In this document: positions 46,435 to 56,000 of the stretch, one piece after another
How the letters are laid out: each line of letters opens with the position of its first letter
Position numbering within the stretch: position 1 is the first letter of the stretch
Source: Schlesneria sp.
GTDB taxonomy: Bacteria; Planctomycetota; Planctomycetia; Planctomycetales; Planctomycetaceae
NCBI GenBank assembly: GCA_028291515.1
Contig: JAQGHU010000114.1
Coordinates: 1-64,000, forward strand
Direction: 5' to 3'
DNA length: 64,000 nucleotides
The notes under the pieces: generated by a model
Seen by the model: the letters and a program-made list of their open reading frames with translations, nothing else
What the model was told of the DNA's origin: nothing
Database searches by the model: none
Made by a program: the position numbers and the translations under genes

Positions 46435-47324
46435 GCAACATACGACTCGATAGACGCACAATTGTGCTGATGTCCATTACCACTTTTCTCTCGACCGCTC
46501 CTGCATGGAGTCGTGCGGAGGATGCAGTGATCCCGCAGAACGATCCGCGTCTGCAAAAGCTGTATCAGGACGAAGCCAACCGCTGGGAGATGTGGGTTGG
46601 CCCAGATCAGCAACGAAAAGCGGAGATCGTCACCGAACCGGTGTTCCGCTGGCAAAATCCTTCACGAGCCAACGGACAAAGCGGAGCGATGTATGTCTGG
46701 GTGTTTGAAGGTCGGCCGGTTGTGATTGGAGGCGTCTTTTCCAATCCTTCTGGCAAAAACCAACGCGATATCATGCATGAGTTTCACGCGCTCGGCCCCG
46801 ATCGACTTTTTCCGGAGTTTCGCAATTCCAAATCAAAATGGCTGCCGGGAGCAGGAGTGACGCTCTTTCCTTTGCCAGACTCGCCCAAGGTGGAAGAGAC
46901 CCAAGGAAAGCGGACTCTGCAACTGCGAGCGATCTCGCGCGACTTCACTGCCAATTCGCTGGACAACGAGAAAGTTCGCTGGGAACTTCGCCTGCTTCCG
47001 AAGCCACTCTATCGGTACGAGAAGCCGCAGGGCGACATCATTGACGGAGCACTGCTGGCTTTCGTCAGTGACGCGGGGACCGATCCCGAGATCATTCTGG
47101 TTCTGGAAGCTCGAAAAAATGACAAGGGAGACACGGCTTGGTTTTATCGAGCCGTACGGCTTTCGATCTCTGATCTATACGTGGATTACAAAAGAACCAA
47201 GATCTGGACCGCGCTGCACGATGATCCGAACGGAGCATTTGGAAACAAGGACAATACCTACGGCCTGATCTGGGATCGCGCTATCGACGAATTGCCGCCC
47301 GCGACGAAGAAACCACTTGATTGA
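46431..47324 (+). CDS. Secreted hypothetical protein, paralogue family member 6
   Basis: 297 residues; ATG shares ATGA with the stop of member 5. Signal segment IVLMSITTFLSTAPAWSRA. Family blocks: VFRWQNPSRANGQ...MYVWVFEGRPVVIGG, MHEFHALG, RAISRDFTANSLD, LRLLPKPLYRYEK, GALLAFVSDAGTDPEIILVLEA, KIWTAL. It shares HEFHxL and the ANSLDxE...WELRL segment with member 7, so the two are probably recent relatives. This is the last gene before the blaI promoter. Confidence 0.87.
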   Translation: MSNIRLDRRTIVLMSITTFLSTAPAWSRAEDAVIPQNDPRLQKLYQDEANRWEMWVGPDQQRKAEIVTEPVFRWQNPSRANGQSGAMYVWVFEGRPVVIGGVFSNPSGKNQRDIMHEFHALGPDRLFPEFRNSKSKWLPGAGVTLFPLPDSPKVEETQGKRTLQLRAISRDFTANSLDNEKVRWELRLLPKPLYRYEKPQGDIIDGALLAFVSDAGTDPEIILVLEARKNDKGDTAWFYRAVRLSISDLYVDYKRTKIWTALHDDPNGAFGNKDNTYGLIWDRAIDELPPATKKPLD

Positions 47325-47354
47325 GGCCAGTTGCCTGTTCTTCACAATCCGCTC

Positions 47355-47383
47355 TTGATTTACAGACATCGCGTCTATATCTT
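47355..47383 (+). promoter_or_regulatory. Promoter and BlaI-type operator of the blaI-like gene
   Basis: TTGATT (47355-47360) and TATCTT (47378-47383) are spaced 17 bases; TATATC (47376-47381) is an alternative -10. Between them lies TACAGACATCGCGTCTATA (47361-47379), with palindromic arms TA-N-AGAC and GTCT-N-TA. Position inside the promoter of a BlaI-family gene suggests autorepression, the usual BlaI arrangement. Its core matches the palindrome in the DUF1549 promoter. Confidence 0.6.
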
Positions 47384-47434
47384 TTAACTGAATTCATATT
47401 TCCTCTTGTTGTTCAACGAACGTTGGTTCAATTC

Positions 47435-47824
47435 ATGGCTCTCACCCCTCAAAGTATCACGGATGCCGAGTTGTCTGTTCTACAGGTGATCTGGGAGCGG
47501 CAGACGGCGACGGTTCGCGAACTGACTGAGCGGCTCTATCCCGAAGGAACCGCGGCCCATCATGCGACCGTGCAAAAGCTACTTGAGCGGCTGGAAGCGA
47601 AGAAGTTCGTTACGCGGAACCGCAAGACCTGGCCGCATCAGTTCACGGCGATGATTGCGCGCGAATCACTGATCGTGCGGCAGTTGCAGTCCACGGCAGA
47701 CAAGCTCTGCCAGGGGGAACTGCATCCGTTGCTCACCAGCTTAGTCAAAGCGCAGGGAATTTCGGCAAGCGAACGTCAGTCGCTACGGAAGTTGTTAGAT
47801 GATTTGGATCGGGAACAGAAATAG
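47435..47824 (+). CDS. BlaI/MecI/CopY-type transcriptional repressor
   Basis: 129 residues from ATG 47435 (MALTPQSI); the track start at 47321 adds an unlikely 38 codons that cross the promoter. The winged-helix part (TDAELSVLQVIWERQTATVRELTERL ... HHATVQKLLERLEAKKFVTR) is the BlaI/MecI pattern, and the C-terminal helices form the dimer domain. These repressors bind palindromes in promoters and are released when a membrane protease (BlaR1-type) cleaves them. An M56 protease gene follows 87 bases downstream. It probably controls its own array and perhaps the DUF1549/DUF1501 pair. Confidence 0.93.
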   Translation: MALTPQSITDAELSVLQVIWERQTATVRELTERLYPEGTAAHHATVQKLLERLEAKKFVTRNRKTWPHQFTAMIARESLIVRQLQSTADKLCQGELHPLLTSLVKAQGISASERQSLRKLLDDLDREQK

Positions 47825-47911
47825 ATGACGATGTCACAAAGGGCTGTACAGCAGAAATTGGAATCGCCGCGGTCCGAATTGCGGTAGTGAGAATCGTGGG
47901 GGTCGTTTGTC

Positions 47912-50080
47912 ATGACGGTGCTCGTCAATATCGCCCTGATCAACGCAATCACTGTTGTGCCGCTGGCACTACTGGTGTGGTTTGTTGGACGATTGATAAA
48001 GCGGCCTGCTCTAACGCATGCGTTGTGGGTGCTGGTGCTGGTGAAGTTTGTCACTTTGCCTCTCGTCATCTTGCCGTTGACGATCGAGTTGCCGACGACT
48101 GAACAGTCTGCCGGGCGTGAAGCGGAATCCAGCAGAACGGATGTCGCGTCAAATCGCGGAACCCTCACCCAGACAACTCAGCGCGATGCTGAGCTCGAAA
48201 CGATGGTGCCAGCATCAGCTCTGCCGGGTTTGGCGCCGTCCGCATCAACGCAGGTTGCGATCGAGCAAAGTTCCGAAGCATCGTTCGTTAAGTTTCAATC
48301 GGAAGTGGCAACGAAAGGTCGCGCGGGCCAACCAGCCTCTGCCTTCACCGAGCGGGTCTCGGAAACAGTTTCGATTCTTTGGAAGAATCGACCTGGATTG
48401 CCGTCAATGTTGTTGATCTGTTGGATCGGTGGGGTTGCTGCCTGGACCGGATTGCAACTGGCCCGCGCCATCCGATTCCAACGTCGCGTGTTGCGCGATG
48501 CAGTCGAAGTCGACGAATTGCGGGAGCAGACGCAACGACTGGCCTTAAAAATGGGATTGAAGACTTCGCCCCAGGTCCGAATCATTAACGCGTCCGTTTC
48601 GCCGATGCTCTGGGGATGCGGATCATGGACTGTGCTGCTGTTCCCCGCTGACCTCGCCGAACGGCTCGACGACGAATCGCGTGCCACGCTGTTGGCCCAC
48701 GAACTCGCTCACTACAGCCGCGGTGATCACGTTGTGAGATTGTTAGAGTTGGTCGTGATCGGCCTGTTCTGGTGGCACCCCGTCGCGTGGTGGGCACGGC
48801 AGCAAATTGAAGAGGCTGAAGAAGAATGCTGCGATGCCTGGGTCATTGGCGAATTTCCCCATGCTCCGCGTCGTTATGCAGAAGCGCTCCTCGACACGAT
48901 CGACTTCCTTTGTGAAGCACCCGCTGACTTGCCCCCCGTTGCGTCGGGATTGGGGCAGTCTCACTTCTTGCGACACCGGCTGACAAAGATCGTTCGTGGA
49001 GTGGCTCCGAAATCAATGTCCGTTCAGAACCGCTGGGCGCTCGTGCTGATCGCGGCCTTGATGTTGCCACTGCATCCGTTCGCGTTGGGATCAACCAGTC
49101 TTCAAGATGCGCGGCTCAATTCGGTTCAGCGGAACGCGGTCGAGCTTTCCGAATCGAAGCCGGTGCGTGATAGTGAATTGGATGTTGCCGATTCAGATGA
49201 CGACTCCGAACCGTCAACAGAACAACCTTCCGAGATAGAGGTGCCCCGCAACCCTCGCGTTCCGCGAGCGGAACTTCCGCGCCGACGCGGCGAGCAGACA
49301 TGGGCGAATGCCGTTTCACCGGATGGCAGATTCGTCGTCCGAACAACGACGGCGCGGCGGGTCGTGTTAAGCGATCTATCGAACTCCATCGAGACCGATC
49401 TTTCCGACGAACGGATCGTCGCCGTCGCCTTTTCTCCCGACGGAGATTGGTTCGCTTCTGCCAGTTTGGCTGGAGAAGTCGCGATTTGGGACTCTGCCCG
49501 CGCCACGAAGTTGCGAACTCTACTGACCCACGGTGAAGCACTGCGCACGGTGGCAGTCTCGCCGCGCGGCGATGCAATCGCATCCGGAAGCCGTGATGGA
49601 ACCGTCCTGATCAGTGATTTTCTCACAGGACGATCGCTGATCGATATCCCGAGTTATTCAACCGCCGTGAACTGCGTCCGTTTTTCATCGAATGGGGATC
49701 AACTCGCCATTGCTGCCGGGGACTGGCAGTCGAATCATAGTGGACAAGTCTCGTTGCTGGACCTCGAAACTGGCAAGATCACGACGACATTGAAGTGCGC
49801 AACTTCGCCGGGAGCTCTTGCCTACGCAAGCAACGAAGAGCTGATCGTGGGCCATTGGGATGGCCGCACACAGTTGTGGAACCTTGCCACACGAAAAGTG
49901 ATCGGCACCGCGATGGCGAACAAGAGCGTCGTTGCAGCGGCCGCCTTCTCTCCAGACAATCCCGTATTACGCGAAGTGACATTTGGGTTCGTGGACCAAA
50001 CGCCCCAAGCCAACGACGATTCGCCACCACTTTCTTTCCTTCGCAGTATGTTCGAGCGTTCATCGAGTGCCGTGGAGTAA
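47912..50080 (+). CDS. M56 (BlaR1-like) metalloprotease fused to WD40 repeats
   Basis: 722 residues. N-terminal helices (INAITVVPLALLVWFV, LWVLVLVKFVTLPLVILPL, and one near 167) precede the M56 protease motif HELAHYSRGD (263-267 is HELAH) and a WWHPVAWW helix with EECCDAWV. From about residue 425 the protein turns into WD40-type repeats (RIVAVAFSPDGDWFASASLAGEVAIWD; LRTVAVSPRGDAIASGSRDGTVLISD). In BlaR1 the sensor half is a penicillin-binding domain; here WD40 repeats replace it. Likely role: membrane sensor that cleaves the BlaI-type repressor upon an unknown signal read by the propeller. It directly follows the repressor gene. GGGGG lies nine bases before the ATG. Confidence 0.9.
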   Translation: MTVLVNIALINAITVVPLALLVWFVGRLIKRPALTHALWVLVLVKFVTLPLVILPLTIELPTTEQSAGREAESSRTDVASNRGTLTQTTQRDAELETMVPASALPGLAPSASTQVAIEQSSEASFVKFQSEVATKGRAGQPASAFTERVSETVSILWKNRPGLPSMLLICWIGGVAAWTGLQLARAIRFQRRVLRDAVEVDELREQTQRLALKMGLKTSPQVRIINASVSPMLWGCGSWTVLLFPADLAERLDDESRATLLAHELAHYSRGDHVVRLLELVVIGLFWWHPVAWWARQQIEEAEEECCDAWVIGEFPHAPRRYAEALLDTIDFLCEAPADLPPVASGLGQSHFLRHRLTKIVRGVAPKSMSVQNRWALVLIAALMLPLHPFALGSTSLQDARLNSVQRNAVELSESKPVRDSELDVADSDDDSEPSTEQPSEIEVPRNPRVPRAELPRRRGEQTWANAVSPDGRFVVRTTTARRVVLSDLSNSIETDLSDERIVAVAFSPDGDWFASASLAGEVAIWDSARATKLRTLLTHGEALRTVAVSPRGDAIASGSRDGTVLISDFLTGRSLIDIPSYSTAVNCVRFSSNGDQLAIAAGDWQSNHSGQVSLLDLETGKITTTLKCATSPGALAYASNEELIVGHWDGRTQLWNLATRKVIGTAMANKSVVAAAAFSPDNPVLREVTFGFVDQTPQANDDSPPLSFLRSMFERSSSAVE

Positions 50081-50112
50081 CCTACCGAATACGATCGACC
50101 GCTAGTTTGACG

Positions 50113-50994
50113 ATGTTCCGAAACACAAGAGTCATTTCCATGCCTGCCCTGCCTCGATGTCTGGCAAAGTCTCTGTTGCTTGTCTGTACGGCATTGTCGC
50201 TCGCGTCGCTGAATGTCGTGGCTCAGGATGTGGCCCCTCAAGACAGCGACCTGGTCCGACGATGGCTGAGCGTCAGCCTGAAGCATGCTCAAGACTATGA
50301 CATTCGTCCAAAAGACAAGCCCGACGAACGGTTCACAATGCTACCGCAGGCCGTTTTTCGTCACAGCCAGCCGGTGCGCGGCGACGACATCGGCGCTGTG
50401 TACTTATGGGTGGACTCCAACGCCAGGCCTGCGGCGATCGGAACGACGTTCGCCTATACGATCGAAGCGGATCGCCGAAGAATCGTTCACGAATTCCACT
50501 CATTGGCAGATGGACCGCTGACGGCCGATTGGCGCGGGAAAACTCAATGGCTGACCAAGGGAGCCGGCTTGGAATGGAAACCCCTCCCGAAGGCTCCCGT
50601 CGCCGATGCGAACCTGGCAACTCGTACGCGGCAGATACGAGACATCGCGCGCCGATTTAGTGCGAACAGTATTGATGAGAAGGACGGGCGTTGGGAACTG
50701 CGACTCGTCACCAAACCGATTCACCAATTTGTCATTGAGAAGCCAGACTCGGTCTGGTGCGGCTCGCTATTCCTTTTCTGTCAGGGTACCGACCCCGAGT
50801 TGATTCTGGCGATTGAAGCAAAAAAACAAGACAACGGCTACTTCTGGCATTACGGTGCGGCATCGTTTACCGACTATGGATTAAGCCTTCGGCTCGATGA
50901 TCTGGAAGTCTGGACCGCGGGGCCGCGATCGACAGGTGCCGATCGACTGCATTGGGCTGGCGGCGTCGCGATCGAAGCTTTACCGGACAAATAA
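50113..50994 (+). CDS. Secreted hypothetical protein, paralogue family member 7
   Basis: About 293 residues from ATG 50113; ATG 50140 is an alternative. The track's start at 49795 lies inside the M56-WD40 gene and is rejected. Signal peptide LAKSLLLVCTALSLASLNVVAQ. Family blocks: VFRHSQPVRGDD...VYLWVDSNARPAAIG, VHEFHSL, RQIRDIARRFSANSIDEKD, LRLVTKPIHQF, SLFLFCQGTDPELILAIEAKK, EVWTAG. It is closest to member 6. It lies 32 bases after the M56-WD40 gene, so it is probably in the BlaI-controlled unit. Confidence 0.85.
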   Translation: MFRNTRVISMPALPRCLAKSLLLVCTALSLASLNVVAQDVAPQDSDLVRRWLSVSLKHAQDYDIRPKDKPDERFTMLPQAVFRHSQPVRGDDIGAVYLWVDSNARPAAIGTTFAYTIEADRRRIVHEFHSLADGPLTADWRGKTQWLTKGAGLEWKPLPKAPVADANLATRTRQIRDIARRFSANSIDEKDGRWELRLVTKPIHQFVIEKPDSVWCGSLFLFCQGTDPELILAIEAKKQDNGYFWHYGAASFTDYGLSLRLDDLEVWTAGPRSTGADRLHWAGGVAIEALPDK

Positions 50995-51087
50995 TGACAC
51001 GATTCAAACTGAGCAAGGCTGAAATCGCAGTATGAATAGAAACGGCGACCGAGGATCTCTCGAATGATTACAGCATCGGGGTGACAC

Positions 51088-51951
51088 ATGGTTCGGAATT
51101 CGTACTTCGTGCTCGCACTACTCCTCGGCTCTTCGCGATTCGTTATCGGTGCGGACGATGGAAAAACGGCAACACCGACTCCAGACGTGAAAGAGGTGTC
51201 GCCGCTTCGCAAATTCATGGACGATTCGCTGACTTGGAATGAACTGCGTCCCAGCCAGCAATCGTCGACGAAGATGACGGCGCAAGTCGTGATGCGTTGG
51301 GCCAATAATACGCGAGGTTCCGAGGACGGGATGACGGTCCTTTACCTGGCCGACGGTTGTCCTGAAGCTGTCTGCTGCGTCTATCCATGGAAGAACGATC
51401 TGCATCACGAGTTCGATTCGCTCTCGCGTGGTACTCTGATCGCCAAACGCAACGGAAATGTGGTGTGGAGTCCAGCGAAACGGGGGGTGGAGTTTCAGTC
51501 GATTTCCAACGCCGATGCGCCGGACGATTCAGCGGTTGTTCGGCTCCGGCAAATGAAGACTCTGGCGAGTCAGTTTTCGTCGACGATGCTCGGCTGGCGG
51601 GCGGACAAAAGTGATCGCGAAGAGTTGCGAAAGTTGCCTCAACCGCTTTATCGGTACGAAAGCACCCGTGGCAACGTGCTTGACGGAGCCGTTTTCGCAT
51701 TCGTGCAGGGAACCGATCCTGAAACACTTTTGCTCATCGAAGCGTTCAAATCCGCGGGCCATTTTGAATGGCAATTTGCGTTTGCCCGCCGCACATCCGG
51801 TGAACTCGAAGGCCGACACAACGATAAGGTCGTGTGGCACGCCGACCGTTATCCTGCCAACGACGATCCTCATTCGACTCATCGCGTCCTATCGTCCCCG
51901 ATTGAGACCAGCTTGCAAAGCAAGTCCACTCCGAAAGCGACCACACCATGA
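51088..51951 (+). CDS. Secreted hypothetical protein, paralogue family member 8
   Basis: 287 residues, signal peptide YFVLALLLGSSRFVIGAD. Family blocks: VMRWANNTRGSEDGM...LADGCPEAV (GRP replaced by GCP), HHEFDSLS, RLRQMKTLASQFSSTM, LRKLPQPLYRYES, GAVFAFVQGTDPETLLLIEAFK, KVVWHAD. Loss of the GRP arginine makes it a divergent copy, while GTDPE is intact. The stop shares ATGA (51948-51951) with the next start, so it is translationally coupled to the caspase-like protein. Confidence 0.85.
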   Translation: MVRNSYFVLALLLGSSRFVIGADDGKTATPTPDVKEVSPLRKFMDDSLTWNELRPSQQSSTKMTAQVVMRWANNTRGSEDGMTVLYLADGCPEAVCCVYPWKNDLHHEFDSLSRGTLIAKRNGNVVWSPAKRGVEFQSISNADAPDDSAVVRLRQMKTLASQFSSTMLGWRADKSDREELRKLPQPLYRYESTRGNVLDGAVFAFVQGTDPETLLLIEAFKSAGHFEWQFAFARRTSGELEGRHNDKVVWHADRYPANDDPHSTHRVLSSPIETSLQSKSTPKATTP

Positions 51952-52937
51952 CTTGCCGGCGGTTTTCTTTAATACTGATGACGAAGTGGATGCTGCTGCC
52001 AGTGTTTGCGTTCGCCCTGACGTGGACCTCCTTCGCCCGAGCCGACGACCCATCGCTCAAGCCCGCATCCACTGAACCGGGTAGTACCGCATTGAAGACT
52101 AAGCGAGCAATCATCCTTTGCGGATTGAGCGGCGACACGGACCATCACGTGTTGTTTTCAAAAACGGTAGCCAATCTGCACGAAGGACTCTGCAAGAATC
52201 TTGGATTTGCTCCATCTGATGTGCTCGTGTTGTTTGGAGACAAGCCGGAAGACGCAGATGCGGAAGTCATCAAATCCGCACAGCGAGCGACACGCGAAGA
52301 ACTCGAAAAGAGCGTCGCCGCTGTGCGGGCACAATTGCAAGCAGAGGACACGCTATGGGTCATCGTGCTGGGGCACGCTCACTACGATGGAAAATATGCG
52401 TGGCTCAATCTTCCGGGGCCCGATATTCAACAGCTTGAGTTTGCGAAGTTGTTTCACGGTCTCCCCGCATCGCAACAAGTTTTTTGGATGACGACACCTG
52501 CCAGTGGCCAGTTCATCAAAACGCTATCGGCTAAAGGGCGTGTCGTGATGAGTGCCACCGATGTCGACTGGGAAACCAACGAGACGGAATTTCCGCAGGA
52601 ACTCGCGAAAGTGTTGTTCTCGCCTCCAGCGGATAAGGAGATGGATGTCGACCAAGACGGAGTCATCACGCTTCTCGACGTGTACGTGATGGTGACTCGC
52701 AATTTGGCTCAGGCGTATCTAGATCGAGAATTACTGGCGACAGAACATCCACTTCTGGATGACAATGGCGATGGTCGCGGCACCGAAGTCCAAATCGACT
52801 TTCTAACCGTCGAGCAGGGAGGCCGACTCAAAAGGCGAAAGCCTGCTGTGGAATCCAAGGTTTCAACGAGCGATGGGCAACTCGCCAATTCTATTGCGCC
52901 GCCGTTCGTGCGATCGGAAGCGATTGGCTCCGAATAA
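51948..52937 (+). CDS. Caspase-like/C13-type fold protein, probably catalytically dead
   Basis: 329 residues with a signal segment (MLLPVFAFALTWTSFARADD). The body has the caspase-hemoglobinase fold pattern: RAIILCGLSGD, VLVLFGD, DTLWVIVLGHAHYDGKYAWLNLPG (His at the expected place), then QVFWMTTPASGQFIKTLSAKGRVVMSATD where active members have DCxSG or similar. The usual catalytic Cys is replaced here (PAS), so proteolysis is doubtful. C-terminal Asp-rich motifs (DVDQDGVITLLDVY, DDNGDGRG) look like EF-hand-type calcium sites. ATG overlaps the stop of paralogue 8. Last gene of the rightward array; convergent with the kinase gene. Confidence 0.75.
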   Translation: MTCRRFSLILMTKWMLLPVFAFALTWTSFARADDPSLKPASTEPGSTALKTKRAIILCGLSGDTDHHVLFSKTVANLHEGLCKNLGFAPSDVLVLFGDKPEDADAEVIKSAQRATREELEKSVAAVRAQLQAEDTLWVIVLGHAHYDGKYAWLNLPGPDIQQLEFAKLFHGLPASQQVFWMTTPASGQFIKTLSAKGRVVMSATDVDWETNETEFPQELAKVLFSPPADKEMDVDQDGVITLLDVYVMVTRNLAQAYLDRELLATEHPLLDDNGDGRGTEVQIDFLTVEQGGRLKRRKPAVESKVSTSDGQLANSIAPPFVRSEAIGSE

Positions 52938-53018
52938 CAGAGTACGCCTGACTCACAATGTTTCCACTCGCTCTCCAAATTCGATTGGAAAAATGCGATG
53001 GTAACCGCGTTCACTTTT

Positions 53019-53043
53019 CATCATCAGGGCACTTCTGATGATG
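53019..53043. terminator. Perfect 9-bp hairpin at convergent gene ends
   Basis: CATCATCAG, a 7-base loop, and CTGATGATG sit at the end of the caspase-like gene (plus) and overlap the stop of the kinase gene (minus). The palindrome could serve as a bidirectional terminator, but neither strand shows a T-tract after it. Confidence 0.4.
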
Positions 53044-56000
53044 TCGTGGCGGGGACTGGGGCAATGGTCCTCGCTAAGCGGAAGCCGAAGCTGTGGTTGC
53101 GGGCGACTGGTAGGTCGGCGTTGCGGAATGCGGAACGGACGAGTGGGGGACGATCAATGAAGGAACCGCCACGCAACGCTCGGGTTGTTGCGTTGTCGGA
53201 TGCGAGATCTTCCTGATTGTCTTCGACGATGTCGCCTTCCGGGTAGAGGTGATAGCTTCCCTGACACCAGGTAAAGACGTTTCCGTGAGTGTCGAACAGA
53301 CCAAAATCGTTTGGCTTCTTCATCCCGACCGGCCAGAACTTTTCTTGAGAATTGGACTGGTACCACGCGTAATGCGGCAGTAGCTCCGGCGTCTCTCCAT
53401 AGTAGCGAGCGGTCGTCGAGCCCGATCGCGTGACATATTCCATTTCGGCCTCTGTTGGAAACCGATAGCCGGTCAGACTCAGATAGTTCTTTTTCAACGT
53501 GAGGGTTCGACCTCGAATCGAGAAACAGGCTTGATTGGCGGGAATCCCGTCGCGCTCGTTGAGCCAGTTGCAATAGATCGCTCCCATAAACCAGCTGAGG
53601 CCAATCACGGGCAGGTCGGGTGAACGGACCCAGTCGGCTGGCGAGTCCTTGTCATAATCAGGACTGAGTTGCAGATACTGTCCGAGCGTGACCGGAGTTG
53701 TCGCGATCGAGAATGATCGTCCGATCCGACGTTTGTGTCGTCGTTCTTTGCTGATGGGACTTGTGTCAACTTCGTCCGACCCCATCATGAATTCTGTCGG
53801 GCCTGGTATGACGATCAGCGTCTGCCCCTGACTGTTCACGTACCAAGCGTGTGGCTTCTTTGGTTCAGTAGCTGTCAATGAACTGCGGATGTTCTCGAAC
53901 CGCGACTGCCGCTGTTCTTTAGTGAGAACGATTTCATCGACCGTCTGCTTCAACCAGGCCTCGTCCTTCCATTTGCGAAGTAGCCACTCCAAGGCGGCAT
54001 GCAGGCCAGGATCGGCATCGGTCCGATAGATCTCGCGCAGTTTCGGAATCAGTTTCTGGCGAGTTTCCAAGGGGAGCATCTGTTCGTCGAACTCTCCCAG
54101 ACTCAAGTACAGCGCACGACGAATCGTGATGTCTGATTCGATCTCCAATCGCGCGATCAGTTCCTGGGGATCGGTGCCGAGTGGAAAGAGGCGATGAATC
54201 AGATAACTGCGGGCTCGTGGATCAGAAGTATGCTTAAGAATCGGCCAGACCTTTGTGGAGCGGTTGATTCTCAAGAGAGCCACCGCAGCGTTCGCCTGCC
54301 GCTTTGCTAACGATTCTTTTTGATTGTCGTCGGATTCCAGGATTGAAAGCTCGGCGGCTCGCTCCAGGAACGGAACCGCGCGATCAGACTGTACCTGAAA
54401 CTTCGGGAAGATCACGGCAAACTGCTTTTCGTCACCGTCCATTAGCAAATTAGCGAGGACTTCGGGCTGGTCGGAGGCATAGTCGGCGAGGAAGTTTGTC
54501 GCTGTGGTCCGCTCAGTATCGGAACGACGACGATCTCGATAAATGTCGGCTAAAGGCGAAAGCAACTTGGATCTAACGGGCCGCAAGCTCTCGTTCCAAA
54601 CTTTCGAAGCAAATGAGTTCTCATTGACTATTTGTTCTGCCAACACAGGACTGAGCGTCCTCCAGCCTTCACCGTCAGGATCAATCCGGGCCAATGCCGA
54701 GGCGGCGCGCAAACGTGGGGCTGACTGATCCTTTTGTGATGACCCAGCGACAACCCACAGTCGCTGCACTAACCGATTGCGATGAGGCATCAATTCGGCA
54801 CAGAGGACAGGGACTTCGTCGGGGATCGCCTGCAGCAATCGCTCGCAGACGTAATCGGCCATTCCGGAATCCGCTCGCAAGAGAGCCAAACTCGTGTTGA
54901 GTTGTTGCTGTGGGTTCAACGGCGTGTTTTCAAATGCATTACGTAACAATGGATCGACCCATTGGCGAGACGCGGCCATCGTGTCGATGATTTCGGGAAC
55001 TCGGCCGATGTCGGCGTCGATGACAGCTCTGACCAATCCCTGAGCCTCAGTCTCGCGCTCGTGTTCAATGACTCGACTTCGGATTGTCATTCCCACGATG
55101 GTCGCGATCAGCAAGACCAGTCCAGCGACAGTCCCGCGCAGGGCATAGTAGTGCCGTGCGGCCCGCATCATTTTGTGTTGAGGTTCTGTCCAATCTCGCT
55201 TCTGGGTGATGGTCCGCATCCGGGACCACTCGAACAGTCCGGGCAAATTCCGGTGTTCTGGCTTTGCGTTCCAGATCGATGACCACTCTTTCATTAAGAG
55301 TTCGGCCCGACCTTGGCGGGTCTCTTTCTGTTTACCAATCAGCCACTCGCGGAGTGAGGGGGCAAGATAGTCGTGCGTCAGCTGGTAATATTTGCCACCG
55401 GGCTGCTGACTGGACGTGCGGCGATCATCGTCAACGTCTTCCAGATCTGTTGGCGTGATCAGGCGGAGTTCACTGTCGAGAAGGCGGAGGAGTTGCTCGA
55501 AATCGTGAGGTCGGCTCGCATAACCCGAGGCCTCGAGCAAGGCGTCGTACGAGCGCATGTTGCCTTTGATTTCCGAACCATATTCCGGTAGCAACAATTT
55601 CAGAGCTCGAACGATTGCCTGCTGGTGGTACCGATGCTCCGGCGGAGCGGTCGACGCTCCGAACATCTCTTCCAAGAAGGTGACTCCAACACCTTCCATT
55701 CCGCCCATTGACTTCAGTGTGGCAGGAGACCACGGTCGACCCTTCATCATTTCAGCAAACAACGACAATCGGACCGGGATGACTCTGCCTTCCTTGGCCA
55801 GGCCTTTCGCAGATTGGTTCAGGAATTCCTGTTGCTCTTTCGTGGTCAGTGCCGCTGCTTCTGGAAGTTTTCCGTAAGCTCTCCCAAACGCTTCGAGTAC
55901 TTTTGTCGCATGGTCGAGGTCAAACAGGTCAACCAGCGAACTGTTTTGCCCTTCGATCAGACGAATCTCCAATTCCTTCATGAATCGACTGACGGCGAGC

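Noticed and set aside
49795-50112. N-terminal extension of paralogue 7 in the track
   Set aside because: It lies inside the M56-WD40 gene in another frame and precedes a good signal peptide.
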